From positions 1 to 8,049 of the forward strand of contig JBAYFS010000104.1 of the NCBI GenBank assembly GCA_041667045.1: a stretch of DNA of 8,049 nt. The letters are read 5' to 3'. The first letter of the stretch is position 1; every line of letters starts with the position of its first letter. Below the pieces are notes generated by a model. That model saw nothing but the letters and a program-made list of their open reading frames with translations. It did no database searches and had not been told where the DNA came from. The DNA comes from JAQVSV01 sp041667045. Its GTDB lineage: Bacteria > Elusimicrobiota > Elusimicrobia > Elusimicrobiales > Elusimicrobiaceae. Shown one piece after another: positions 1 to 5,872 of this stretch. Made by a program: the position numbers and the translations under genes.

Positions 1-281
1 AGTATCTGGTGGAGCGCAACAAAGACGCACGGTCTAGCCGATGGGAAACAGCCGCGGAAGCCGCGGGCCTGCGCCCTGAGGAAATCAGCCAGCATTTTAA
101 CGAAGGGCTTGCGTTGATGGAAGAAGACGCCAAGTACAGCGATGATTTCGGCATCAACGCTTCGCCCACATTTTTGTGGGAAGGCCGGGCGGTTGTCCAG
201 GGCATGGCGGAACTCAAGAAGATTAAAGGGTTTGAGAATCTGAAAACTTCCGGCAACCCTGACGGTTCCTGCAGCGACTGA
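1..281 (+). CDS. DsbA-like thioredoxin-fold protein, C-terminal part (5' end outside window)
   Basis: The frame is open to the left edge of the window (Tyr and Leu codons at 3-8 precede a GTG at 9), so this is the 3' end of a longer gene and the GTG is not trusted as a start. About 90 residues are visible. The stretch GINASPTFLW, about 40 residues before the end, resembles the cis-proline loop and following strand of DsbA/thioredoxin-fold proteins (residue-Pro-Thr facing the CxxC site). The preceding helical, acidic part (AAGLRPEEISQHF, ALMEEDAKYS) fits the alpha-helical insertion and return to the fold in DsbA-like oxidoreductases. The CxxC motif would lie upstream, outside the window, so redox activity cannot be judged. 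One Cys lies near the C-terminus (GSCSD). If it is an exported DsbA relative it would form or isomerise disulfides outside the cytoplasm. The gene ends in TGA and is followed by a strong hairpin, so it probably closes an upstream transcription unit. Confidence 0.6.
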   Translation, partial: YLVERNKDARSSRWETAAEAAGLRPEEISQHFNEGLALMEEDAKYSDDFGINASPTFLWEGRAVVQGMAELKKIKGFENLKTSGNPDGSCSD

Positions 282-288
282 GTTAATA

Positions 289-317
289 CCCATGACGGGA
301 ACTGCTCCTGTCATGGG
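289..317 (+). terminator. Strong hairpin after the DsbA-like gene, no U-tract
   Basis: CCCATGACGGGA (289-300) pairs with TCCTGTCATGGG (306-317) in a 12 bp stem with one G-U pair and a 5-nt loop. It starts 8 nt after the stop codon, the usual place for a terminator or mRNA 3'-end stabiliser. No run of T follows (CTGAAGT), so canonical intrinsic termination is doubtful. It may act with Rho, or only protect the 3' end. Confidence 0.5.
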
Positions 318-327
318 CTGAAGTACC

Positions 328-371
328 CGTTCACATATAGGTCCTATGCCCCTGTCGCGGGGGTGGGAACG
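328..371 (+). other. Possible three-way-junction structure upstream of the kinase operon
   Basis: Three nested complementarities can be drawn by eye. CGTTC (328-332) pairs with GAACG (367-371) as a closing stem. Inside it ATAG/CTAT (337-340/344-347) forms a short hairpin, and CCCCTG/CGGGGG (349-354/358-363) forms a 6 bp hairpin with a 3-nt loop. This gives a compact three-way junction 29-43 nt before the candidate kinase starts. I recognise no known riboswitch or RNA family. The stems are short, so chance is a serious alternative, and the 3' strand overlaps a possible sigma54-type promoter, which would exclude the structure from that transcript. Confidence 0.22.
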
Positions 372-376
372 TTGCT
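362..376 (+). promoter_or_regulatory. Candidate sigma54-type (-24/-12) promoter for the kinase operon
   Basis: GG at 362-363 and the GC of TTGCT (372-376) are separated by exactly 10 nt, the hallmark spacing of sigma54 promoters (TGGCAC-N5-TTGCW). The TTGCT half is a full match and the G at the seventh position of the consensus is present, but the CAC of the -24 half reads TGG. Transcription would begin around 386-388, just before the ATG at 400. No convincing sigma70 pair was found in the 282-399 gap. Support is by pattern only. Confidence 0.25.
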
Positions 377-399
377 AAACTTAATATATTGAGCGGCAT

Positions 400-2283
400 A
401 TGGGAAACTTTGATATGCCAAGAAAACGCGGAAAACTTTTTACAAAACTGCTTCTTATACTGCTTTTGGTCTCGCTTTTGCCTTTGTCAATCGCAGGCTA
501 TTACATGCTGTCGTTGAGCAGGCAGATAATGAAGCAGACGGCCTTAGCCGACCAGCAGACTCTGGCTGTCGGCTTAAGCGACACCGTTTATAATTACACG
601 AGTTCTTTCCGCAACGTGTTGTTTGACGCCGTAAGGCTGACCGATTTGCAGGCTGACAGCGTGCCGCAGAAGCAGGCGGCCATTAACCATCTGATGCAGT
701 TGCATGCCGCGTTTCTGGAAATGTCCATGGTGGGCAATAACGGTGTTGAAATAGTGCACGCCGGCCGTTTCGTCCAGGACCCGCAGCTGCGCGATTTTTC
801 GCAGGATCCGGTTTTCATCGAAACGATGAAAAACGGCGAGTATATGGGATCGCTCAAGCGCTTCATGCGCCAGTACCCGACGCTGACTCTCGGCGTTCAG
901 ATCATTGACAACGATACGGGAAAGTCGAAAGGGGCCATTATCGCACAGCTCAGCCTTAATGGCCTGAGCAGTATTCTTAAGACGGGTTTCCCCCAGAATT
1001 CGGAGGAGATCGCGGCGGTTGTTTCCGCCGACGGTTTTCTCATCGCGCATTCGGACGTGAGCCAGGTTTTCGCCGCCGATTCCAAAATGCCGCGCGCGGT
1101 TGAGGATCTTCTGATGCGCAATCCGGGCGTGACGGGCGGCAAGGAAATCGTCCTGGCCGACGGCGTGCATATGCTGGGCGCGTTCGCCGCGGTGAAGGAT
1201 CTGGACTGGACCATCTATATCCAGAAACCGGTTTCCGTTGTGGTTCGCGCTTCTGAGGAAATGCTTAACAAAACTCTGCGCGTGTTCGCCGTTGTTGTGG
1301 CGCTTGTGTTTGTGCTGGGGTATGTTTTTTCCGTCATTATAGTGAAACCCATCATCGCTTTGCGGGAAGCCGCGGTGAAACTCGGCGAAGGCGAGGAGTC
1401 GCTTCCTCAGTTGCGGATGCCGGACGATGAAATAGGCGATCTCGCCCAGACGTTCATACAGATGAGCGAAAACATCCACCGCAAACACCTGGAAATCCTG
1501 AGCGCGAAAAACGAGCTGGAGCAGCTCAACCGGTCGCTCGAATCGCGGGTTGACGCCAGAACAAGGGAGCTTAAGTCCGCGCATGAGGAGCTGGTCCGCA
1601 AGGAAAGGCTGGCAGCCATCGGGCAGATGTCGTCGGTGGTGAGTCACGAGATACGCAATCCGCTGGCGGTAATCAACAATTCCGCGTATTTCATAAAGAC
1701 CAAACTGCTGGCGGCGGGACCGCTGGATCCGAAAATAGAAAAGCATATCGGGATTATGGAAGCGGAAATCCAGCAGGCGAACGGCATTATTAACGAAATT
1801 TTGGGTTTTGCCCGGACAAGGGAACTGATGCTCAAGCCGGTTAAGGCGAACGAATATCTGGAGGATGTGGTTTCCTCCTATCCCCTGCCAGAGCATATTG
1901 AAGTGGTGAAAAAATATTCGCCGGACAATCCCTGGATCAATATTGATTCCGAGGAGTTTAAGCAGGCGCTGCGCAATCTTGTGGGAAACGCCGCCGAGGT
2001 TATGCCGGAGAAGGGCACGCTTACGGTCGAGTCGGTTTTAACGGGCGACAATATGGTGCGGCTGAGCGTTTCGGATACGGGCTGCGGAATTCCGCCGGAA
2101 GTAGCCGACAAGATTTTCGCCCCGTTTTTTACCACAAAGGCCCGCGGCACCGGTCTGGGCCTTGCGGTGGTGAAAAAAGTGGTGGACAGGCATCGGGGCC
2201 GGGTTGAAATAGAAAGCATCGTCGGACAGGGGACTACTTTCATGCTGTATATTCCCCTTTACGTTCAACAGGCGGGAGCGTAG
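400..2283 (+). CDS. Membrane sensor histidine kinase (Cache-like, HAMP, HisKA, HATPase)
   Basis: A 627-residue transmembrane histidine kinase. A basic N-terminus (PRKRGK) leads into TM1 at about residues 14-36. A roughly 255-residue extracytoplasmic domain of Cache-like character follows (second-lobe signature around VSADGFLIAHSD, 208-219, and DLDWTIYIQK, 267-276). TM2 spans about 294-315, HAMP about 316-365 (PDDEIGDLAQTF) and a signalling coiled coil about 360-405. The H-box is SHEIRNPL with His416 as phosphoacceptor. The ATPase domain shows the N-box (NLVGNAAE, Asn526/Asn530), G1 (DTGCG, Asp559) and G2 (GTGLGL, 583-588), all intact, so an active kinase is expected. The style is that of NtrB/FixL-like (HPK4-type) kinases. 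ATG 400 has only a weak GAGCGG upstream; ATG 415 is a good alternative that removes five residues. The stop TAG directly abuts the next ATG, implying translational coupling to the receiver-kinase protein. The ligand cannot be inferred. Confidence 0.93.
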   Translation: MGNFDMPRKRGKLFTKLLLILLLVSLLPLSIAGYYMLSLSRQIMKQTALADQQTLAVGLSDTVYNYTSSFRNVLFDAVRLTDLQADSVPQKQAAINHLMQLHAAFLEMSMVGNNGVEIVHAGRFVQDPQLRDFSQDPVFIETMKNGEYMGSLKRFMRQYPTLTLGVQIIDNDTGKSKGAIIAQLSLNGLSSILKTGFPQNSEEIAAVVSADGFLIAHSDVSQVFAADSKMPRAVEDLLMRNPGVTGGKEIVLADGVHMLGAFAAVKDLDWTIYIQKPVSVVVRASEEMLNKTLRVFAVVVALVFVLGYVFSVIIVKPIIALREAAVKLGEGEESLPQLRMPDDEIGDLAQTFIQMSENIHRKHLEILSAKNELEQLNRSLESRVDARTRELKSAHEELVRKERLAAIGQMSSVVSHEIRNPLAVINNSAYFIKTKLLAAGPLDPKIEKHIGIMEAEIQQANGIINEILGFARTRELMLKPVKANEYLEDVVSSYPLPEHIEVVKKYSPDNPWINIDSEEFKQALRNLVGNAAEVMPEKGTLTVESVLTGDNMVRLSVSDTGCGIPPEVADKIFAPFFTTKARGTGLGLAVVKKVVDRHRGRVEIESIVGQGTTFMLYIPLYVQQAGA

Positions 2284-3453
2284 ATGGACGGCAAGGCTAA
2301 AATACTCATTGTGGACGATGACGATAATCTCCGGGACACTCTCGCGGATTTGCTTGAAATGGAAGGTTTTGAAGTGTTTCAGGCGGCCAGCGGGGCCGAG
2401 GCCATGAGTCTGGTGGCGTCCCAGTTTTTCCATGTGATTCTCATGGATTTTAATTTGAGCGACAAAACCGGCATAGAGGTAATACGCGATATCCGGGGCC
2501 TCAATACGGACAGCCAGATTTTAATGATGACCGCGCACGCTTCGCTTGATACGGCGGTAAAAGCCATTCAGGAATCGGTATACGACTTCCTTATTAAACC
2601 GGTGGATTTCGGCTATTTGAAGCGGATAATAAACAAGGCGCTGGAGAAATATTACCTTGAGCAGAATATCAAGAACCTGGTGTCCGAGCTGAAGCAGAAA
2701 AACGATCAGCTTACCAATTTGAGCGAAATGAAGTCGAAGTTCCTGTCAATGGCGTCGCATGATTTGTCCAACACGCTGATGACTTTGCAGATGAGTTTTG
2801 AAATGCTGGTTACCAGTCTGACTCCTGACGCTGAGCAGCATCAGAAGATTCAGTATATCACCAGCGGAATAGAACAGATTTCGAGGCTTATAGGGGATTT
2901 GGTTGACTGGGCCTCGATAGAAAAGGGGAAATTCAGGCTTGACAAGAATTACTTCGAGCTTGAGAAGCTTGTTGAGGATGTGATTGTGGGACCGCGGGGC
3001 CGCGCTACGCACAAGGGAATTTCCCTGACTGTGGAGAAAAAAGGGACATTCATGATTTGTGCGGACAGACGGCGCATCATCCAGGTTATTCAGAATCTGG
3101 TTGAAAATGCGATACGGCACACCCCGCGCGGCGGCACAATCAAGTTGATAACTGAAAAAGCGGATGACACTCATGTGCGCGTGGCTGTTGCTGATACGGG
3201 AGAAGGCATAAATCCCGCGGATGCCGGCAAACTGTTCAAGAGTTTCTATCAGGGAGAAGGCGGAAAGAACAAGAAAACAGGAAGGCTTGGGCTCGGACTC
3301 TCGATATCAAAAGAGATTATCGAATCTCATGACGGGCACATATGGGCCGAGAGCGAGGGTGACGGAAAAGGCGCTGTTTTTTATTTCGTTCTACCGTTGG
3401 CGGAACATGCCTGCGGGCCGGACAGTTCTTCTCCAGCGCAAGCGCAAGAGTGA
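2284..3453 (+). CDS. Receiver-histidine kinase protein (REC-HisKA-HATPase), soluble
   Basis: A 389-residue cytoplasmic protein with no membrane segment. The N-terminal receiver domain (about 1-120) has the acidic pocket Asp11-Asp13, phosphoacceptor Asp55 (ILMDFNL), Thr83 and Lys105 (KPVD), a complete set. A coiled linker (about 122-150) precedes a HisKA domain with His159. The H-box reads SHDLSNTLMTL: the usual Arg and Pro (SHDLRTPL) are replaced by Ser and Thr. The ATPase domain keeps the N-box (NLVENAIRH, Asn271/Asn275), G1 (DTGEG, Asp304) and G2 (GLGLS, about 335-339), so it should bind ATP. The C-terminal tail after LPLAEH is short and polar. It starts on the base after the upstream kinase stop, with GGGAG at 2274-2278 as ribosome binding site. 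By architecture it could accept phosphate from the membrane kinase on Asp55 and then act as kinase or phosphatase toward the LuxR-type regulator 24 nt downstream; this ordering is inference. Confidence 0.92.
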   Translation: MDGKAKILIVDDDDNLRDTLADLLEMEGFEVFQAASGAEAMSLVASQFFHVILMDFNLSDKTGIEVIRDIRGLNTDSQILMMTAHASLDTAVKAIQESVYDFLIKPVDFGYLKRIINKALEKYYLEQNIKNLVSELKQKNDQLTNLSEMKSKFLSMASHDLSNTLMTLQMSFEMLVTSLTPDAEQHQKIQYITSGIEQISRLIGDLVDWASIEKGKFRLDKNYFELEKLVEDVIVGPRGRATHKGISLTVEKKGTFMICADRRRIIQVIQNLVENAIRHTPRGGTIKLITEKADDTHVRVAVADTGEGINPADAGKLFKSFYQGEGGKNKKTGRLGLGLSISKEIIESHDGHIWAESEGDGKGAVFYFVLPLAEHACGPDSSSPAQAQE

Positions 3454-3477
3454 ACTTTAAGATGTGAGGATGCCGTT

Positions 3478-4164
3478 ATGGTAAACGCAAAGAAAACAAT
3501 AAGTGTTCTCATCGCTGACGATCAGACCCTTTTCCGCGAAGGCATAAAAGATCTGCTGGAAGGCGAGAAATGGATCCGGGTTGTGGGAGAAGCGGCCGAC
3601 GGAGAAGAGGCCGTGAAAATGGCCAAGAAGTTAAAGCCGGATGTGATATTAATGGATATCAAGCTCCCCAAAATGGACGGAATCGCCGCGACGAAGATAA
3701 TCCGCGCAGAAAGCCCTCAGACAAATGTGGTCGTTCTTTCAAGCTTTGAGGATGAGGCGCACGTGATGGAAGCTATTCAGGCTGGCGCGAACGGGTATCT
3801 GTCCAAAATGCTGCCCGCGTCCGAATTGGTAAACGCCCTTAAGACTTTCGCGAGCGAAGGCGTGATGATCCCCCAGCAGCTTATGGGCAAGCTTATCCAG
3901 GGGCTGCGGCAGATGGGCAACGGCGCGGCTCAGGCTTCCTCGCCTGCGGCTCTTACCAAAACCGAAATGCGCGTGCTTGACCTGCTGGGCCGGGGAAAAA
4001 GCAACAAGGAAATCGCAGCCGAATTGACTTGCAGCGTTAAGACGATTAAGAACCATCTTAACAGCATCTTCCAGAAACTGGGAGTGTCCAACAGGACCGA
4101 GGCGGTTGTAAAGGCCATAGAGCGCGGTCTTATTTCTGCCGAGGACAGCAAGTTTGGCTCATAG
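3478..4164 (+). CDS. NarL/FixJ-family response regulator with LuxR-type HTH
   Basis: A 228-residue DNA-binding response regulator. The receiver domain (about 7-123) has Asp14-Asp15, phosphoacceptor Asp60 (VILMDIKLPKMDG), Ser88/Ser89 at the switch position and Lys110. A linker rich in Ala, Gly and Gln (about 138-157) leads to a LuxR-type helix-turn-helix at about 157-214, recognisable by LTKTEMRVLDLLGRGKSNKE followed by SVKTIKNHLNSIFQKLGVSNR. Length and order are typical of the NarL/FixJ family, which usually activates transcription when phosphorylated. The ribosome binding site is TGAGGA (3465-3470), 7 nt before ATG. It is the last gene of the signalling operon and ends 6 nt before a strong hairpin. 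The pilin-like gene begins 53 nt downstream, so the pilus-like cluster is the most obvious candidate regulon, though nothing in the sequence proves it. Confidence 0.95.
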   Translation: MVNAKKTISVLIADDQTLFREGIKDLLEGEKWIRVVGEAADGEEAVKMAKKLKPDVILMDIKLPKMDGIAATKIIRAESPQTNVVVLSSFEDEAHVMEAIQAGANGYLSKMLPASELVNALKTFASEGVMIPQQLMGKLIQGLRQMGNGAAQASSPAALTKTEMRVLDLLGRGKSNKEIAAELTCSVKTIKNHLNSIFQKLGVSNRTEAVVKAIERGLISAEDSKFGS

Positions 4165-4170
4165 TTTTAC

Positions 4171-4205
4171 CCCCGCGCGGGCTTGTATTTTGAGTCCGCG
4201 CGGGG
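4171..4205 (+). terminator. Strong hairpin closing the signalling operon
   Basis: CCCCGCGCGG (4171-4180) pairs perfectly with CCGCGCGGGG (4196-4205), 10 bp. The stem can extend by about four more pairs (G-U, C-G, U-A, U-G) into the 15-nt loop region. It lies directly after the response-regulator stop. Downstream is TATAACATATATATG rather than a U-run, so it is terminator-like but not canonical, as with the hairpin at 289-317. Confidence 0.55.
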
Positions 4206-4211
4206 TATAAC
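4183..4211 (+). promoter_or_regulatory. Possible sigma70 promoter for the pilin-like gene, embedded in the terminator hairpin
   Basis: TATAAC (4206-4211) matches five of six bases of the -10 consensus. Seventeen bases upstream lies TTGTAT (4183-4188), which keeps only the TTG of the -35 consensus. Transcription would start near 4218, on or next to the first ATG of the pilin-like gene, so the message could be leaderless or start at ATG 4233. The -35 element sits in the loop and the 3' stem arm forms the spacer. The weak -35 makes this tentative. Confidence 0.3.
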
Positions 4212-4217
4212 ATATAT

Positions 4218-4448
4218 ATGACTGTTTTTCGCATGGCGCAGTATCTTGGGGTTTGGTATCGCGAACAGAAACGGCGGCTCAAAGTGGGCCGCGGGCAGAC
4301 TGTCGTGGAATACCTGCTTATTCTCGCCACTGTCTCCGGTATCCTTATGATATTCGGAGTGTCTTTTAACACGAAAATTCTTGGCGGGTTTTTCACTATT
4401 GCCGGCATGATATTTCCTAAAGACGGCGCGTCAAAAAACAAGAAGTGA
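4218..4448 (+). CDS. Flp-like / class III signal type IVb pilin
   Basis: A 76-residue protein with a basic leader (REQKRRLKVGRG) followed by QTVVEYLLILATVSGILM. Cleavage after Gly26 would place Gln at +1, Glu31 at +5 and Tyr32 at +6, the conserved Glu-Tyr pair of Flp pilins and of class III signal peptides processed by a prepilin peptidase. The mature product would be about 50 residues with one long hydrophobic helix and a short Lys-rich tail, close to the size of Flp major pilins. The start is uncertain: ATG 4218 and ATG 4233 (Met6) are both possible and neither has a clear Shine-Dalgarno. It is followed after 59 nt by the TadG-like gene and probably belongs to the same unit. It may be the pilus subunit or a pseudopilin. 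Confidence 0.75.
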   Translation: MTVFRMAQYLGVWYREQKRRLKVGRGQTVVEYLLILATVSGILMIFGVSFNTKILGGFFTIAGMIFPKDGASKNKK

Positions 4449-4507
4449 TTCGCGTTCGGGCAAAACGGTGTCCGCGCGTTTTTGTGCAAAGTATCCGGGT
4501 GAGTTTT

Positions 4508-5761
4508 ATGGATTGCGGTGGAAAAAAAAGCGAATGCGGCAAGCACGGTTTTGCCGCTTTAACGCGGCGTTTGGCCTTATCCAAAGGCGGACAGCTCGCG
4601 ATTCCCGCCGTTTTCATTATTCCCACGCTTTTCATTTTCGTTTTTTTGCTGTTTGAAACGGCAAAACTGTCCCGTGAAAAGATAAAACGCCAATTCGCCG
4701 TTGATTCCGCCACCTTCATCGAATTGCAGAATTATTCCGATAATTTCAACCGCTTCGCTTATGTCAACGGCGCGTTCCCTCACCGTATTTTCAGGGAAGC
4801 GTATCCCTGCAAGGATAAAATATATCACACAAAGGACAACTCCTCTTGGGTCTGCACGGAGGAACTGATGTTGGCGAACGGCGATTACCCGGTCTGGGCC
4901 GGCATGAATGAAGATGGACAACGCTCCCAGACTGAAACCGGCGAAATCCGTGGAGGAAAAAATCTTATTCTGGCGGATTCCGGCATTATGCCGAATTGCC
5001 AGGACGCGAACCAGTGCAATGTGTGGCCCATCAGGTATCAGGGGTGCGGCGTTGAAAAAACGAAAATGAACAAGGAGATCTGGACAAACGGCGAAATAGG
5101 CGATTTTTATCTGCTCCGGAAAGACAAGGACAGTTTCGACTGCCCCGGCGTTAACGGGCAGGAATATTCGGTGGCTAATCTGCACTTATCGCAGAAAAGG
5201 GTTAAAGAGGATCTTTTTCCGTTCTGGCATAAAGTATACGCGCTTTTGGGCAAAGTGGACGAAGCGCAGTTTTCAGTCATGAAATCGCTGGTTGAAAATC
5301 ACGTATTTTTCAGGAAATCATATTATCTTAACGCCGGAGACTGCACCGAGCAGGCAGGCACTTCCAGTTCCGATATGAGTTCCTGCGGCGAAACCGGGCT
5401 GGGCCGGGATTTGTCCAAAAGCGGCGGCGGCAACACTATTTACGACGCCGGCAAAATAGATACGCTCAGGGTATCCGTTGACAAGGTTTTATTTTGGGGC
5501 AGGGGGAAATCTTCCGGCGGGTTGAATTTCGATGTCGAGCCGACAATTCCTAACGAGGCTGAGGTGAAAAAACTGTTTCAGCTGCGCGTTCTTTCCGGGT
5601 CCGGCACGGATTTTACCAACGTGGATAAAATGGGAAAAGGTTTGCATGTTTATCAGGGCTGGGTGGCGGAAGATAACTATTTCAAGATAAACGTGAACAA
5701 ACTTGCGTCCTGCGATAAAACCAATTCTCTTTGCGTGCATGTTACTGGCGCGGTGCGTTGA
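4508..5761 (+). CDS. TadG/TadE-like Cys-rich pseudopilin, interrupted by a TGA stop
   Basis: A 417-residue exported protein. The start ATG 4508 is chosen because GGGTGAG (4497-4503) lies just upstream; an in-frame GTG at 4445 would add 21 residues but has no ribosome binding site and overlaps the pilin stop. A polar leader ending SKGG (residues 25-28) precedes QLAIPAVFIIPTLFIFVFLL, a prepilin-like junction after Gly28 and a membrane helix to about residue 50. Position +5 is Pro33 instead of the usual Glu. The next segment (QFAVDSATF, then NRFAYVNGAF) resembles the start of Tad pilus pseudopilins, where a D-A-like motif and an N-x-x-A-Y-x-N motif are common. The rest (about 90-417) is not recognised; it contains ten Cys, suggesting disulfides outside the cytoplasm. 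The TGA at 5759-5761 looks premature: the frame continues openly to 5872 (see the next entry). It likely assembles with its neighbours as a minor or tip component. Confidence 0.72.
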   Translation: MDCGGKKSECGKHGFAALTRRLALSKGGQLAIPAVFIIPTLFIFVFLLFETAKLSREKIKRQFAVDSATFIELQNYSDNFNRFAYVNGAFPHRIFREAYPCKDKIYHTKDNSSWVCTEELMLANGDYPVWAGMNEDGQRSQTETGEIRGGKNLILADSGIMPNCQDANQCNVWPIRYQGCGVEKTKMNKEIWTNGEIGDFYLLRKDKDSFDCPGVNGQEYSVANLHLSQKRVKEDLFPFWHKVYALLGKVDEAQFSVMKSLVENHVFFRKSYYLNAGDCTEQAGTSSSDMSSCGETGLGRDLSKSGGGNTIYDAGKIDTLRVSVDKVLFWGRGKSSGGLNFDVEPTIPNEAEVKKLFQLRVLSGSGTDFTNVDKMGKGLHVYQGWVAEDNYFKINVNKLASCDKTNSLCVHVTGAVR

Positions 5762-5872
5762 CCCAGATGGCAGGCTTCCACTCAATTCGCCGGCTCCACT
5801 ATCGCCAAAATGCCCAACAACTGCATATGGCCCGACCCTACGCCTAAATACCAGGTGGTTATAGAACCATGA
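5762..5872 (+). pseudogene. In-frame 3' continuation of the TadG-like gene beyond the TGA
   Basis: Directly after TGA 5759-5761 the same frame runs for 36 sense codons before TGA 5870-5872. The translation looks like a protein C-terminus (PRWQASTQFAGSTIAK, then an N-N-C-I-W segment, a P-D-P-T-P segment and KYQVVIEP) and includes a Cys and two Trp. The final TGA overlaps the next gene's ATG in the sequence ATGA at 5869-5872, the classic translational-coupling junction. AGGTGG at 5853-5858 inside this segment serves as the next gene's ribosome binding site. The full gene would be 454 codons from ATG 4508, plus stop. I read this as the severed end of the upstream gene; a single change (TGG or CGA to TGA) would explain it. 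Confidence 0.6.

Noticed and set aside
574..1896. A 440-codon open frame on the minus strand, antisense to the membrane kinase
   Set aside because: It lies wholly opposite a gene with clear domain motifs. The translation is rich in His, Arg and Gln without domain signatures, as expected of a codon-bias shadow, and it has no sign of its own promoter or ribosome binding site.
3221..3460. 79-codon frame overlapping the end of the REC-HK gene in another frame
   Set aside because: The REC-HK frame carries the G2 box and C-terminal strands there; the alternative product is Arg/Lys-rich with no motif.
4445..4507. GTG 4445 as start of the TadG-like gene (21 extra residues)
   Set aside because: It overlaps the pilin stop and has no ribosome binding site, whereas ATG 4508 has GGGTGAG just upstream. 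The extra residues add nothing needed before the leader.
4130..4546. 138-codon minus-strand frame across the regulator end and the pilin-like gene
   Set aside because: It crosses the hairpin and the whole pilin-like gene, and shows no domain or ribosome binding site.
5759..5800. Selenocysteine insertion at the internal TGA
   Set aside because: No SECIS-like hairpin was seen immediately downstream, and the context (VR-stop-PRW) does not resemble a selenoprotein active site.
279..5872. Genome-wide TGA reassignment (to Trp or Gly)
   Set aside because: TGA ends several other genes here at plausible positions (279-281, 3451-3453, 4446-4448, 5870-5872), so it functions as a normal stop. None of the visible stops is TAA, but the sample is too small to mean anything.
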